64,000 nt of DNA from Triatoma infestans (Eukaryota > Arthropoda > Insecta > Hemiptera > Reduviidae): the NCBI GenBank assembly GCA_011037195.1, contig JAAEAF010003366.1, positions 32,906 to 96,905 of the forward strand, read 5' to 3'. Shown here piece by piece: positions 44,821-58,589 of this stretch. The translations under genes and the position numbers were made by a program. Under the pieces are notes generated by a model. It saw only the letters and a list, made by a program, of their open reading frames with translations. It made no database searches and was not told the origin of the DNA. How positions within the stretch are numbered: position 1 is the first letter of the stretch; each line of letters opens with the position of its first letter.

Positions 44821-47030
44821 TACATATACAACAAACATAGTGTTATAAAAAAGAAGCAAGGTGAAGTACCAAATTCATTCAACAGATGGGGCAAGCTGCC
44901 TAAATTGAAGAATCGTTTTTGACAGATGTTGAATATTCTGCCCACACATGACAGACATCTACGCCCATGCATACAGTTCTACCAGTTACATAATATTAAA
45001 TGCCAGTAAATGTACTGCTAAATTCTACAGAAAATCATTAAGCTTAACACTATTACTTTACCGTTTTGAGTATTTTCTCGAAAATGGATTTCTTTAAAAT
45101 GAATGTTAACTCTGTTGTATGAGTCGTTCAAAAGCCAATGTGATTAAGTCCATTTAAATCCAAAATTAAGAAAATTAATGTTTTTTTTAATATATGAATT
45201 TGTTAAATGTTTGTTTATTAAAAGAAGATGTTTATAAGGCAATGCCATCACAAAATTTTTTAAAGCAAACAAAGTCTTTATATGCTCTACGTTTTGGGTA
45301 CGTATTATTGGTACCCCAAAAATTATTTGAGAAAAGATATATTATTACAAAATATTGTAAAGAAGAAGAAGTACATAGTTTTACACAAAAGGTAAAAAGA
45401 TATAAAAAAATTTAAATTAAAGAAATATTAACTGAACAGATTGAACATAAGATTATGGTATTCTCTAAAAAATAAACACAAAAGTAACATTAATTAAATG
45501 CAATGATCAATAATAACAGAGAAAGTAAAAAAGATAAAGATACCTTTAGTTTAGAAAAGGAATGTTAGATTGAGAAATTTGAGATCGAAATGAAAGGAGT
45601 TTTAAAATTTGAAAAACTGGTTGAAAGGAGAAAGGCGAAATGTAGAGTACATAAAGAATTCTTGTTCTTTGAAAAAATTCTTCCCTACGAAGATCGTCCT
45701 ATAATTTTAAGGCCTGACGATTTAGAATCCATTTTGTTTTTATTAATTTTATCAAAAACATATATGAAGTATTTTTTTTTTAAACATGACCAGCTCTACA
45801 ACATAACAAGTTATAAAACGATATACAAACAAAAACATACAATATTTATTGGGGCAATAGCAATGTTTTAAAAAAGTTTCTGACTTACACCTTTTGGACG
45901 CTGAAAAAACATAAAAAATTTATATAAAAATAATGAAATTGGCAAATTTATATACTTTATTCGCAAAATAATACAAAACAATATTGATAAATGTATTTAT
46001 TCATAATAATAACAACTTCTGATTTCGAGTTATCCAAATTCAAACGTTCGTTACTACGTATTGTGTTGTAAATTCGTTACCAAATGTCCTGTAAAAATCA
46101 TGTATTATTGGTGGAATATAATTTAATAAATTCGGATAAACGGTGGACTTATTTCGTAATGACGTCTGAAAGTATTACACAAATATATTGTCATAAAAAA
46201 AAAAACGCTTTCTGTCGTAGAAAAGGCGAAGCAACGAATAAATCATTTAACAAATAAAAAGAATTAATCATTATCATTTATTAACATTAATAAATCATTA
46301 ATTTGATTAAAATTTGCTAAATTCTGAAAATTTAAAAAATGAAATTAAACACTTCTGAATGGTTCACTTCTATTTCAAACATTTTTCCACAAAAATTGAT
46401 CTTGATTTTGAGAAATCTGTAACAGACTTGAATCTTTGTGGAAGTGAATATCACTAAAGTCGCAGGAAGCTAGGCCACTTTATTGAAGTGCTCCTTTTAA
46501 ACTAGAATTAAGTCACATTCAGCTACTATGTCCTACGAAAAAAGTGCAATGTACTGCAATTTTAATTCCGGCAGGGCTCCTGTCCTCGGTCTACTTCAAC
46601 AGCAATACCCATATCTGTTACAGATCTTCTTAGACAAGCGTATCACACGGATCCCTCAACCAACCCTTAAAGGGCAAGCAATGATCAAGCGGCCTTCACA
46701 GACTTCTTGGAAGGCGATTTAAATTAAACCTATACGGACTTAAGAGCCTGAAAGTATGGGTTCATATCCATTTCGTACAACAATTTGCCAAGACAAAATA
46801 CCTCAAATACCATATTGCTCTCTTCCAGAGCTCTAATCTACTATTATCCCTGACAATACTCTATGCCGTTTGAATCGCCAATGGCTGGCCCGAGATTTTT
46901 CTCGGGATAGATCAAGCATTCTTACGGCATCCCGTAGAGAAAACTATCATTGGGTACTTTCCCTTCACATCAAAATATCACTTCATCCAATTTTATTTAT
47001 TGTATACCATGGTTACATGGATTTTAAAGT
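44820..47030. other. AT-rich region with two unassigned open frames
   Basis: Frames at 45194-45415 (73 codons) and 45590-45871 (93 codons, KFEKLVERRKAKCRVHKEFL and YEDRPIILRPDDLESIL) are mutually close but unrecognised and lack clear splice or poly(A) context. They may be remnants of one reading frame. 46340-46400 shows a short ccggaagtgc-family core piece. Confidence 0.35.
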
Positions 47031-47039
47031 TCTAAAACA

Positions 47040-47245
47040 AAGTTCGGTCGACCGATTTTGATCAAAACCTTATTTGTTGCGTCCTTCAATAGCACCTAAA
47101 CGAAATACTAAGTTTCAGATTTTGTGATTGTACTTTTTTTGAGTCAAAGAACCTCAAAGCATTTATTTCCGCTGAAAACTCAATTTCATAAACTTTACAC
47201 GATCACAGTACTTCCTCTTACAGCGGCAAGAGAAAGTAAAAAGCA
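47040..47245 (-). repeat. ccggaagtgc-family repeat, head piece
   Basis: The minus strand begins with the 'agtaagag'-like palindrome and continues 'gtactgtgatcgtgtaaag', 'gaaataaatgctttgaggtt' and then the first-unit sequence without the (GT)n tract. Confidence 0.75.
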
Positions 47246-47632
47246 CATAAAACCTGGGAAGAATGTAAGTTAACCCTCTAAGAGAATTTTGCCCATTGAA
47301 AAAAGGTTACCTTCAACTTGGTTGTAGAACCATTAACAAATTTATTGTTAATTGAATTTAAAATGTCAAAACAAATGTTTAATTTAAAATCTTTTACTTT
47401 ATTTTAAAAAGAAGAATACATTACTTTTTCCTTTGAAACTAAAAGAAATTTTAGTGGAATAATTGCCACATTATTCAACTGGTGTAGGAAAATTGTATTT
47501 TTATATCAACTGAAAATAAAAGTATAATTATTATGTGTTAAATATATATTTTTATTAAATATCTCCTCCCTAAGAATAATGTTCATTTAAAAATAAATAT
47601 TAACAATAGTTGTTTTTATTTTAAGAGTGACA

Positions 47633-47908
47633 ATGGCAAAAAAAACAAAAGAGGTCCCAAAAGAATGTAAAACTGGAAATCAAAAACCACTTTGGGAAAA
47701 ATTGTGTCCAGATTGTCCACCATGGCAAAGGGTTGCTCTCTATTCTATACCATTTTTACTGGCTTTTCCATATATAGTAAGAAAACTTATCTGTCCACCT
47801 AGATGTGCAAAAGTAAATAAATGTTTCAAGCCACCACCTGGTTGTTGTAAGCCTGTTGTATATTACTGCAAAAAACCAAGAGATTGTAGTCACAGAAACT
47901 GTAAATAA
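47633..47908 (+). CDS. Small Cys/Pro-rich single-pass membrane protein (paralogue B)
   Basis: A 91-residue protein. The start chosen is ATG 47633 (an in-frame GTG six bases upstream is not needed). It lies seven bases after a likely splice acceptor (tgtttttattttaag), as in paralogue A. Layout: Lys-rich N-terminus; C-P-D-C (25-28) then PPWQR; a hydrophobic segment (about 34-49, VALYSIPFLLAFPYIV); then RKLICPPRC and a Cys/Lys/Pro tail with CC and several single Cys. The polyadenylation signal aataaa overlaps the stop codon (47904-47909). It is shorter than paralogue A (no long proline run), but the motif around the membrane is the same. The function is unknown. Conservation centred on the membrane-proximal Cys pair and PWQR suggests selection on that segment. 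Confidence 0.72.
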   Translation: MAKKTKEVPKECKTGNQKPLWEKLCPDCPPWQRVALYSIPFLLAFPYIVRKLICPPRCAKVNKCFKPPPGCCKPVVYYCKKPRDCSHRNCK

Positions 47909-47909
47909 A

Positions 47910-48320
47910 AGACAGTTAAACATTTGATGAAAGGTTAGTAAAAATAAGTCAGTATTGATTAATTATAAACATAATAATAATCAGTATTCATTAATTATAA
48001 ACATAATAATAATTAGTATTCATTAATTACAAACATTCATAGCTTGGATACAGGGTTTCGTAGCTAGGATGAATAAATGTACTTTCGAAATCCTTTTATG
48101 TGTTTACTTCCATTATGTTATAGGGTTTCAAATATATAAGCAAAATTTCTTCAGAAATTTTGGATTTGGTGCTATTTTTGTTTATAAATTTAGAATCTTT
48201 TCAAGTTAGGTTTCAAAAATCTAGAAATGTTTGGAAGGAAATTGAATTCCTTCAACAACAAATCTCCAATGAAACATTCAAATGACAGTTTAAGATGACA
48301 ATGAACGCAAAGTTGACAGA
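47910..48320. other. 3' flank of paralogue B
   Basis: Three copies of an 'attaattataaacataataataa'-like word form a small tandem repeat at about 47955-48040. Otherwise unremarkable AT-rich DNA. Confidence 0.55.
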
Positions 48321-48329
48321 GCGATCCCG

Positions 48330-48600
48330 TTTTTTTTTTTATAGTTTTTGTGATCTTATCTTAAGCTTTCCGCCACTATAGCAAACATCATTGAAAGCCT
48401 ACAAAATATACACTGCTAAACAAACAAGATCTTTATAGAATATCTCACACAAAACAATATATAATTGCCTGAATTATTTTACGCAGATTATCTGTTTGTT
48501 TAGTGGTGTATATTTTGTACACTTCTTCCTGATGATGGCCGCTTGTAGAGGCCGAAAGTTTGAAATAAGATCACAAAACAATAAAAGACTGTCACTCTGA
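48330..48600. mobile_element. Inverted-repeat element with hammerhead-like core
   Basis: The arms 'tgtgatcttatcttaagctt' and 'gaaataagatcacaaaac', plus the inner pair 'aatatacactgctaaacaaac'/'gtttgtttagtggtgtatatt', mirror each other. The right arm holds CTGATGA (48529-48535), a GGCC/GGCC hairpin and GAAA (48554-48557). Non-coding; likely the same broad class as the 14.6-kb element. Confidence 0.6.
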
Positions 48601-48609
48601 TTACATTGT

Positions 48610-49080
48610 TATTCTAAACTATGAAATTAAACACAATCCGATAAACAAGACAAACAATAAAAGATAAATTCAGCAGTCAAATAATTTCAATTCTGACAGT
48701 TCTGATCAGCAAATTTTCTTCAAAGACAGAATTGTCTAACTCTTTAGTTACCATTAATTCCCGCAAGGTGAAGGAAAACCATACATTGGCTGATGAGGTA
48801 TTGTATAGAGAAATCTTATGCTTCATTCCCATAGATCATAGAAGCCTCTTAAAATCGTTTTTTTTTTACGTTCCAGTAAACGTAAAATGTTTTATATTCG
48901 TGGACTAGACAATTTCAAAAAATAGCTTTGTAGTTGTTTTCGACAAATCGCTGAAAATTTATTCTGGAATGTCGCATGTCCAGTTAACCGTTTTATTTCA
49001 TGTTTGATATTTCTAAACATGTAATTGTCCTTTGAGTTACACAGTGAGTACAGTGTAATGGCAGTTTATCATTAAAGTAG
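48610..49080. other. AT-rich stretch, nothing recognised
   Basis: No supportable gene or repeat. Confidence 0.45.
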
Positions 49081-49084
49081 CACT

Positions 49085-49820
49085 TTATTGGGAAATTTCA
49101 AGTCTCCACGTCTGCCTTCAAAAAAACTATTTTCTAATTGATCAAAAATGTTTCAAAGAAAAGTAATACACAATGTATAGAGAAAGTGGGAAGAAAACTG
49201 TGGCAAACGAAAATCGATTCAGAAAGATCGTTGATCGATTGTGACTGAAATCTTAGGTCATATTCTAGGGAGGTTCTTAGACGGATAACAACAAGCTGAC
49301 GAACTCCCTGAGACCCAATATGAATCCCGTAAAATCAATTTTTCTGGCAAAATGTTCCAAATAAAAAGTGGCTTATTTATATTAGAGTGTTAAGATACCA
49401 AGTTAAAAGAAAATCTTTGTAGCCGTTTTAGTGAAAATAAAAAAAATACCAGGAAACCACTGACAAAACTGCACTTCCGGTAACCGATTTTCTTCAAAAC
49501 TATGAATTTTAGTAATGCATTTCACATACTATTATATCGTTGGTAGAACCGCTGATTATACTTTTGGAGTTACTTTAAAAAGAAAGATCAAAATTACAAT
49601 TCCTCCAGAACCACCAACCACTAATCAATTAGCCCAAAAATATGTTTCAAACAAATATGATGAAGTTATAACTAAGTAGATAGGGTATACAATTTGAAAA
49701 CCATTTTCAGAAAAATTATTAAAACCACCTTTAAAATTGCACTTCGGTTGATGATTTCGGCAAAAACCTTCATGTCACATCCGATAATATACGTAAACCA
49801 AGTTCAGTTTTTGAGAAGTT
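49085..49820 (-). repeat. ccggaagtgc-family repeat, degenerate, two or more units
   Basis: Minus-strand blocks include 'gaaaatcggttaccggaagt', 'gcagttttgtcagtgg', 'taaaacggctacaaagat', 'ttttatttggaacatttt' and a second core near 49600-49760. Confidence 0.75.
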
Positions 49821-52800
49821 TTGCTTCACACATGAAACATATGTAGATGGATCAACCTCTAATATTTTTTCTTTTTTGGGGAAACTCAAAACAAATTGTA
49901 CTAGTAGGAAAAATTTCATTTTTTTTTTATACTAATTTTTTGATGAGTCAGAGAAAAAATTATTCAGTCACAGAACCCACATTGAATGTTTTTCTATACA
50001 CAATCCGACTTTTTATATTGTCTTACCAATATCATGGGTATGATCGGCCCCAAGAAAATTTTAAATTCTAAGAATCGATCGATGAATAAACAACGAATCG
50101 ATCAGTAATATGAAAGTAGCAAACTAAGATGGCTATGATATTAAATGCCTAAACACTGTGGACCCAACCATTATATTAAATAACACCATTATCTTTGCAG
50201 GAATTAAAAAAAAAACTACTTTGGATGAGGGCAACTTTTACAACTTGAAAAACATCTAAAGAAAAACAGAAACTTGAAGCTATTCTGTGTGTGTAAGACG
50301 AAACAAAACAAATACATTATGTTGACTTCTTTTTGCTTTGTTTTTTTTTTTTCTGTAACTTTCCTTATTTATTTTAATTTAGATAACATAGAATAGGAAT
50401 TTGTGAATTAAAAATATTTTTTTTAATATCTTAATTCAAAGATATTAGCAGTATGGAAGGTCGCACAGAAAAAGAAAAATAAATCAATGCATATAGTGTC
50501 CAAAAGAATATCTCTATCATGATATCTTCCACAAAAATGTAATTTAATAATTATTAAGAATATTTTTCACCAATTGAGAAAGACCAATCAAAAGTATTTT
50601 ATAGTTAGGTTAGATACAGAGGTGCCTCCTAACATCCATTAGTTTATTCTTAAATTAACATTAAATTATCTTCTTGGATTTTTTGTTTAAATGAAGTAAC
50701 GTGTCCTTAAATTAGAATTGGATCTCTCAGCTGCCGAATTACTTAAACCAATAAAATATGAGCATCTCTTGTCGCAATTAAAACAAACTGTTCTAAAAAT
50801 AAAACTAAAGATAATTAAGATTTTTTTTTTTTAAATTCATATTAGCCACGGAACGAACAGCTTTCGAGTGATATATATATATATGTAAGTCTAGCTTTTC
50901 TTTTGGAGCATTTAATATTTAATTAATACAATTAAAAATAATCCGTAATTCTAATGATTCTGAATGTCTAAGTTCTATTAGCCATTTTGTGGCAATCAGT
51001 ATTTCACAATTAAATAATATCAATTACTTAATAAAATATTTTTGCAATATTTTTTTTAAACTTTCTCTTTGCGAGCAATTCTTCAAACTCGCTTAATTAT
51101 TAATATTTACTGCCTAGTCTTAATTGATAGCATTAAAAAGATACAAAAGAACTAACAAATACATAAATGCTTTATTTTAAATCAAATTTATAGTTCTATA
51201 GAAATACTTGTTAAAACATATTACTACTAGATACTAAAGACATTATTGCTAAGCAAATCTTAATTGAAAAAAAAAACAACTTAACTGTACTAGAAACTCT
51301 TGTCTCTTCCGCGACGAGATTGGTAGCAAAACCCTGGCTTCAGGAAGGAAGAAAAGCCAATCAGTTGATGGAAGAATTGAACAAAACATCTATGACATAG
51401 TTATTTTGTATAATACACTTAAGACTAACAAAGGTTCATCTCAGAATGTAGCTAATATGATGATGAAATTTTGTGGTGTATCTCATTCGCCAAGAGAAGC
51501 ACCTCTCCAATGAGAAATGTGATAAGGCTCTTGAGGCAGATTCTTTCTAAGTCCGAAATTTCATCATTGGGAGTCCGCATTATGGAGTGTATGTTTAGAG
51601 AGAAAGATGAAGAACTTAATTTGGAATAAAACAGCAATGGAAATAAAGTAAATCAAGCATCCAGGTCACCGATGAGAAAAATGATAATATAATCAGCAGA
51701 TTTCATCATATCTCCTGATTTAGAACTTTCACAAAAGGGATTCCCAACTGTTTTTATGTATCCATCCCTTAAAAAAAAAAATTAATTAGAAATTAGTGCA
51801 ATGTTTCGAGATAAATTTCAGACAATTTTTATTCAAAATGCCTAAACCAAAGAAACAGGCCTCTCTTTTAGAGAATTATTTAAAATGCCAAAAAAACAAA
51901 TTTGCTGACTTTATAGAATTTTTTTTAAATATATAAATTTTTCGAAAAACTCATTTAAATATAGGTTAATCAAGAAATGTGTATCCAGTGCCACCAAAAA
52001 CGCGATTTTATTCATAAGATAAAACGTCTGTAGGATGTGTTCGAGATTTCAGCTTCTGAATGAAGCCCACTTCTGCTTTGAAACACATGAATTAATGATG
52101 GTAAGTCCATAATTGTGATGTCGCTAATATAAAATTTATTTAACTGTAAATGTTATTACTATCATCATACTTTTTATTAAACATAACACTTACCATTTGT
52201 TGTTTTTCTTTTTTAAAAAAAATATATATCCCCTGAGGATGGAGGCAGAATACCCCAGAAAAAGCATGGAAAATAAGAAAGGTTCTGAAAAAGTGGATTG
52301 TATGAAATTATTCTTCAATGTAATATTAAGGCAAGTCCAACTAATATTATCTGCAATACTATAATGCAATTTTTTTTTTCAATATATTTTTTGGACAAGT
52401 TAAAGCAGTATGCAAGAAAAAAAAACAACAAACAAATACACTTATTTTTTCAAGCATTCTACCATATAACTTTCTAAAGAGATGGAAAAATATACAGAGG
52501 CTTGTTTTTTCTTCTCCTTTTGGCCATTTAATCCTTTGGGTGTAACTTAAATATGAAATAAGTACATTATCTCACGCCCCTGCCGTGCTGTACTTTTTAA
52601 TCTTACAGTATTAGTTTTACTACTGAAACCTCATCAAAAAGCTTCTCTGCATCAATGGCTGTCGGGTTTTTAAGGCGTTATGGAATTTACAAATTCTGCA
52701 AATGCTTTAGAATCTGCTCAAAAATAATACCAACTTCAGAAATAATTCATTTATTTTACCTAAACAAGATTCGGACATAAATAGGCATTAACTCCTTATT

Positions 52801-53180
52801 AAATCAATAAAATTATAAAATATTTACATCATTATTAATGTTTATTTCAATAATTTCTGTTTTAAACAAATAACCTTTCAAGGTTATTTGGTTGTTTAAC
52901 AAAACTTAAAAGAAATTACACAAATGCCAGAAACAAAAAATAGGAAAAGATTTTGTTTAAAAAACAAGTCAGTGTACATTTTTTAATGAACTTACCTACT
53001 AAAAAGTCTGGGAAACTATTAAAAATACGTCCAGTATTGTGTTATTTTTTGATTTGGGAAGATTATTTTTAATAATAGGCACTATAATAAAAGAAATACT
53101 TAAATTTTAATGGATGAAACATTTTAAATAAATAGTTTAATGAAATGCTTATGCCAGTATTAAAAAGTTTAATACTAAAC
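49820..53180. other. AT-rich region, no gene recognised
   Basis: Small open frames (for example 49847-50071 plus and 51452-51637 minus) show no domain and are not called. At about 52230-52260 'cctgaggatggaggcagaat' resembles the hammerhead-like core of the inverted-repeat families but is incomplete. Confidence 0.45.
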
Positions 53181-56100
53181 ATTTATCACAAACATATCAA
53201 AATGGACGAAACACTCACTTAAATTCAACGACACACTTCCATACAGTACAATTTCACTGTGTAACAGTAAGAGAACCTACTTACCATGTGATTGATATAT
53301 TCTGCGCGCTTATGAAAGCGATTAATGCGACATCTGTTGGTTATACACATTTAACATGTGTGTCAAGGTAGCATTGGTGTAGAATGATTTCAAAATTAAC
53401 ATTTCGAATTTTAAGGATTTCCAGGGATTCCACCCTTGACTAAGTTATGTGAACGGTTGTGCATATATTAGATATTAGTTAGCTACGATTTAAGTCAAGA
53501 TCTTTTGTAACTATATCAAGTTTGATTTAGTTCATTTAAAAAATGTAAGTTGACTATATTTAAACTTAAGCGGTTTAGGTTTTTGACGCCATTTCTTAAA
53601 GCAGCTGCTGGTTATTAACTGGACGGGGTAGATGGCCGTCATGAATGGTATTTGAAAGCTTGTATTCTGGTATAAGCGTTCTTTGTAACTTTTCCTTAAA
53701 TTTAGGTGTTAAGTGGTAAACAAATTGTGAAATGTTAAATTTTTAGAGTTGTCCAGTTATTTTAAGCTCATAAAATTCGTTTTCAGTAAAAAGATAACAG
53801 TATGCGGTGACCGATCGTGTTCCCAAACTATTCTGAACAATCTCTAATAACAAAAGGAGTACCCTACCTTAGTAATGTCGGCATCTGTAGGGCTCATAAT
53901 GTAGTTTTGGTAATAATTCCTCTTACTTCTACGTCAGTTTGGAGATTTGTAGGGTAAGTATGCCCTATAATTTTTAACATCTGCTTCTTATTAATTAGTG
54001 TTAATTTTTGGTTTATTTGGTTACTGTGATTAACATTTATGCAATAATTCACTCTTTGGTATTTAATTATAAATTAGCTATAATTTATTGCAATTATAAA
54101 GCATTATCTATGGTTTAATTCCATCAAAACTGGAACTTCTAGGGGTTAAATCGTAAGTGCTTCTGTCAAAATATTTCTTCTCTTTAATTTTCATTATCTC
54201 GCTTCTTCCATCATGAATTATTTATAACACCACGTTTAAACCAATTTTAAATTTACAGAGTCCACCCATTATTTCATTATGAATGTAGTAATAATATTAA
54301 AAATTTAAGCACATGGTTTCTCTCAACACATTTTCTGTCTATTCATTACATGTCCTTTTAGTTTCCTTTACAAAATTTTCGCAGTTTTTTATTTTGCTTT
54401 AACGAACAGAGAAATAGATTATTTAATGTTTAGATTTTGAAGAAAAAATCGACTGTTAAAACACCTACGAGGTTTGAAATTTAGGTTAAGACATTTTGAT
54501 TCATTTTACAGCTTTTTTTTATGGAGATGTAATTCAGTAATATAGATGCAAGTGATTAGTTTGATAATTTATCAGTTACTTTATCATAAATTTTACCAAG
54601 AGTATTATTTGTTTTAAATAACAAGAAAGGCTTGGCAAAAGTAGTAGAGACCAAAATAAGTGTTCATAAAATTTCACCAGTTGTTAACACATTTTGTTAA
54701 CACCTAACATATTTTAGATGTTATTGATTTAAATAAAACATTCTTAATGCTTTTGTTCATATAGTTAATAATAAAATATTTATTTTTGGTAAACCTTAGG
54801 TATGTTAGTAATTATCCCTTTCAGCCAGTGTGATAAGTAAATAAACATATAATCTGATAACTTTTATTGTGCATACTTCTTTTAGGAATTAAATTGTAAA
54901 TAACATTGCTATTTTAAAAATAAGAATAAAACACTTCCTAGATCTAATTTGATTTTTAATTGTTTGTAAACAGTGGTATTTGTTGCTATTTTTACAATTA
55001 CGTAATTTGTTACCCCATTCTTATACGAAAGGCAAGTTTGCTATCACATTAAAAACAAAACAAAAATAATATTTACCTTTTATAATAAATGTGCATTTTA
55101 TTAATTCGTTATATACACTAATTAATAGAAGGTAATGTAATTAGCCAGTGAACCGTTTTATTTAATGACGAATGAAAAGTGTGGTTAAAATTTGGTTTCA
55201 ACTTAAATTGTTATTCATTTAATTCTAAAATTATTTCAAATTTAAACTTTGCCTTTGATAATAATTTAAAATTAAAACACTAAAGTTTTGATGTAGAATA
55301 TTGTCAAATATATTCAAGTAAGAAAGACATTTATTCCGCCAGCTATTGTAATCATTATCAGAGTTATATTTTAATTGCTAGTTTTGTCAGTTTTTAATAT
55401 TTTATGTTTAAATAGCCTCTAATTTATCTTAATACTCTACGTAGCGAATACATGATATTTACAAGTTTTTCTTTTTAGAAATTTTGTATTTCTTCCTGCA
55501 TTAAGATGAAGACAATTTTAATAAAATAATGAATTTGTACATATAGTTCCTCTTTTAGTTTTTAAAAGTTGAATGTTCACATAATCCTCTTCAGGTTTCA
55601 ATTGGTTAAGAGAAAACTAGCAAACAGGTGGAAACACTTAAACGTGTTAATTTACTGTAAGATTGAAAATTGAAATACCATTCAGATATTAATATTTAGT
55701 AACTTTGAACCATTCTTTGCAAGTTTTATTTAAAAAATTGTACAAGAGAACTGACAAAAAAAAATTGAAATACATTTTATAGCTCTTGGTTGACACTTCT
55801 CGCTTCTTTCTCGGCTATTTTATGACTTTAAACAGTGGTAGTAAACCTTAACCTTAATAGATTGTAACATTTAATTTATTAAACATCTTTGAGAGTAGAA
55901 TTTTGATATTTAAATTTTAATGGGAAACATTACAAAAGAAAACAATATACCATTCTAGGAAGTAAATAAAATATAACGCATGCGTTATCTTATACCTACA
56001 GTAAAACCAGGAAAGGTTATTGACTTGGTACAAACTATGACGTGTGACAAGTTGGATAAATTCATTTTTGACTTTTTTTTTTTTTTTTTTTTTATGATCA

Positions 56101-57170
56101 GAAATTTTTTATTATCGTTGTGAATATTTATGTGTAGATGTCACCGAAATATATGTTAATTAAAACAAAACAAAAAAAGTTAAAGACACATTGGGGTCAT
56201 TGTTTTAGTGTTCTGTCCAAACATAATTTTTTTTTTTTTTAATCCAAGAATCATTTTTTATAGATGTACTATCGTAAATTATCAGGTATATAAATTTTAA
56301 GCCTAGATTTTTGAAGTAAAGGCCCTATATCCTTTTAAAGCACCATCGTTTCCACCAAATTTCAGTGCTTCTTCGGAGTATCGCACACATAGAAAACCTA
56401 ACAATCAACGTTAAAAGGTATTGAATATATCTATATGATATAAAATTAGAAGCTATAATTTTTAGGACATGAAATATAAAATGTCGGGAAAGCCAACTAT
56501 TCACGTTGATTAGAGAAAAGACTTTTAGATTAAATCTGACGATTATGTTTTCCATAAAGTTTTAAAAATACCGATCTTCTTGTTAGAAATAAACATATAA
56601 ATTTCATTCTGACGTGGTACTCATTTTGTACTTTTAACGCCTGATTATTTCATCAAAAGTTTAGATAGATCTAAGCAAAATGGATTAAAAGCCTAGTTCA
56701 ACATCTTTGTTGGATGATCGCTGACTTGCCAAAAATTTTCTCTAACTTGGTACTATTTTGTTTTTACTTCTAGTATTTATTTTTTTCTTACAAGAAATTG
56801 TATTGCGTACGTGTCACAAATTTTCGAAATTCAGGTTTCACTGGAAAGTCCTCATATTACAAGTTTAAAAGATTTTTAGCGATTGGTCTGTCTCCTTTCT
56901 TTTCTGGTGTATTTGGCAATGTGCTTATCCATTTTGATATGTGGTCAGTATAATTAAAAAAAAACTGATAAGATTTCTCTTGCTTCAATTATGATTATAA
57001 TTAAAATATAATTGAAATTCTTCTAACATGTAATCTTTTAAAACGTTTAATGGCCTGAACGTTACACATATAAGAATAGTGTTAAGAATTAAGATCACTT
57101 TATTTGTTGGTTCATGAGGATAAAGAATGAACTGATGGAGACTATGTTGTGGACTATCGTTACCCAACCA
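53180..57170. other. AT-rich region, possibly intron or long UTR
   Basis: Around 53.3-53.7 kb composition is less AT-rich and a donor-like 'atgtaagttgac' occurs near 53540, which could mark a first exon on the plus strand. The rest is T-rich with long homopolymers (for example about 56070-56092) and no coding signal. Confidence 0.35.
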
Positions 57171-57179
57171 AATTAGTTA

Positions 57180-57318
57180 AAATCAATTTCCCTGAGAAAA
57201 AAAAAGATTCAAATAAAAGTTATCGGATTATATAATACTCACAATTTTCTTTAAAATTCGCATACTATTTATACACAAATTTTTCCCTATTTCTCCGTTC
57301 GCGTATTTACCATACAAA

Positions 57319-57353
<35 letters not shown>

Positions 57354-57620
57354 CTCTCTCCATCATTTATCTTTCTCTCTCTTTTTCTATTTGTATGTAT
57401 GTGTGTGTGTAAATGATCTTTCAGAAAGAAGATTTGGTGGTCAATTTGTCAACCGGAAGTGCAACTATTCTCAATAGTTTTTCAGTTTTAGATTTTACGG
57501 AGTAAAGATTCCAACGATTCTATTAACTTGAATATACACATAAATTGTTTATCATTATATATATTTATTTATTTTTTTCCGGGTAAATTGATTTTTGAGT
57601 TTTTATGGGAATTGCGAGGC
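57180..57620. repeat. ccggaagtgc-family pieces in both orientations around a (CT)n tract
   Basis: A minus piece at about 57180-57290 and a plus piece at about 57420-57620 ('tcaaccggaagtgcaact', 'ttttgagtttttatggg') flank a (CT)n microsatellite at 57324-57350. Confidence 0.65.
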
Positions 57621-58580
57621 GGTCCTCGAAGTACTTGTGTCCTGCCTGCAACGGCTTCAAAAAAAAAAAAAAAAACACTTGATATGCTTAATATGCTTGA
57701 TATTGCCTATTTTTATTACATCCATTTTAGTATTGCGAACTTTGCAAATCTACAATCTGTCATACTTTCATTTCTTTACAAGTTTTGTATAAAACTAGTT
57801 TTGTTTCTATTTTCCTAAATGTGAGCAGTTGAATATATAAAATAAAAATTGTATTTTGATAAAATTGAATAAATCAGATAAGAATTTGATAAGAATGTCT
57901 TTTAAGAATTTAAGAAAGGGCTATGTATAAGAAATGTTTTCTCTTTACATGAACCTTTATCTTTTACTTCGGGTGTAACATATTCATCTGAACCATAATT
58001 ATTTTCATGCATGAAAATAAATAAAACAATAATTTACACATCCAAGACCAGTTTCATCAGTCTTTAAATCCAAATATTGTAAAATTTGTTGGCAGCAAAA
58101 AAGATTAAATAATGACATTCAAGTATTGTAAATAATAATAAATTATTAAACAAAACATTGTAATTATTTCCATTCTATTAATTTGATTTAAAATTTTTAT
58201 ATTAGTTACATAAATTTTTTAATTTTCCTATATTCACTAAATTCTTAGTATTGTCACAAGGATATATATTAATATTTTTAGTTTGATATATTATATCAAA
58301 ATATTTAAGATATTTAGAGACATATTTGGACATGTGATTTGGCCTGCGTAAATCTTATACGTCATATATATAATATAATACGATTTTATTTATACCAGTC
58401 ATCATATTATAGTCCATTGCTTGCTTACATGAGTTTGACACCCCCCATTCTCTATAGCATCATTTCAAAACTATTTATATTCTTATAGCAACATAATATT
58501 AAGGTCCTTTTGTTGCACAACTTCAATTAATTCCAAGTTTAGAATTTCATTTAATGAATGTGCGATTTTATTAGAATAGA
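57620..58580. other. AT-rich stretch, nothing recognised
   Basis: No supportable exon or repeat; an A run lies at about 57661-57676. Confidence 0.45.
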
Positions 58581-58589
58581 TTTTTGTGT

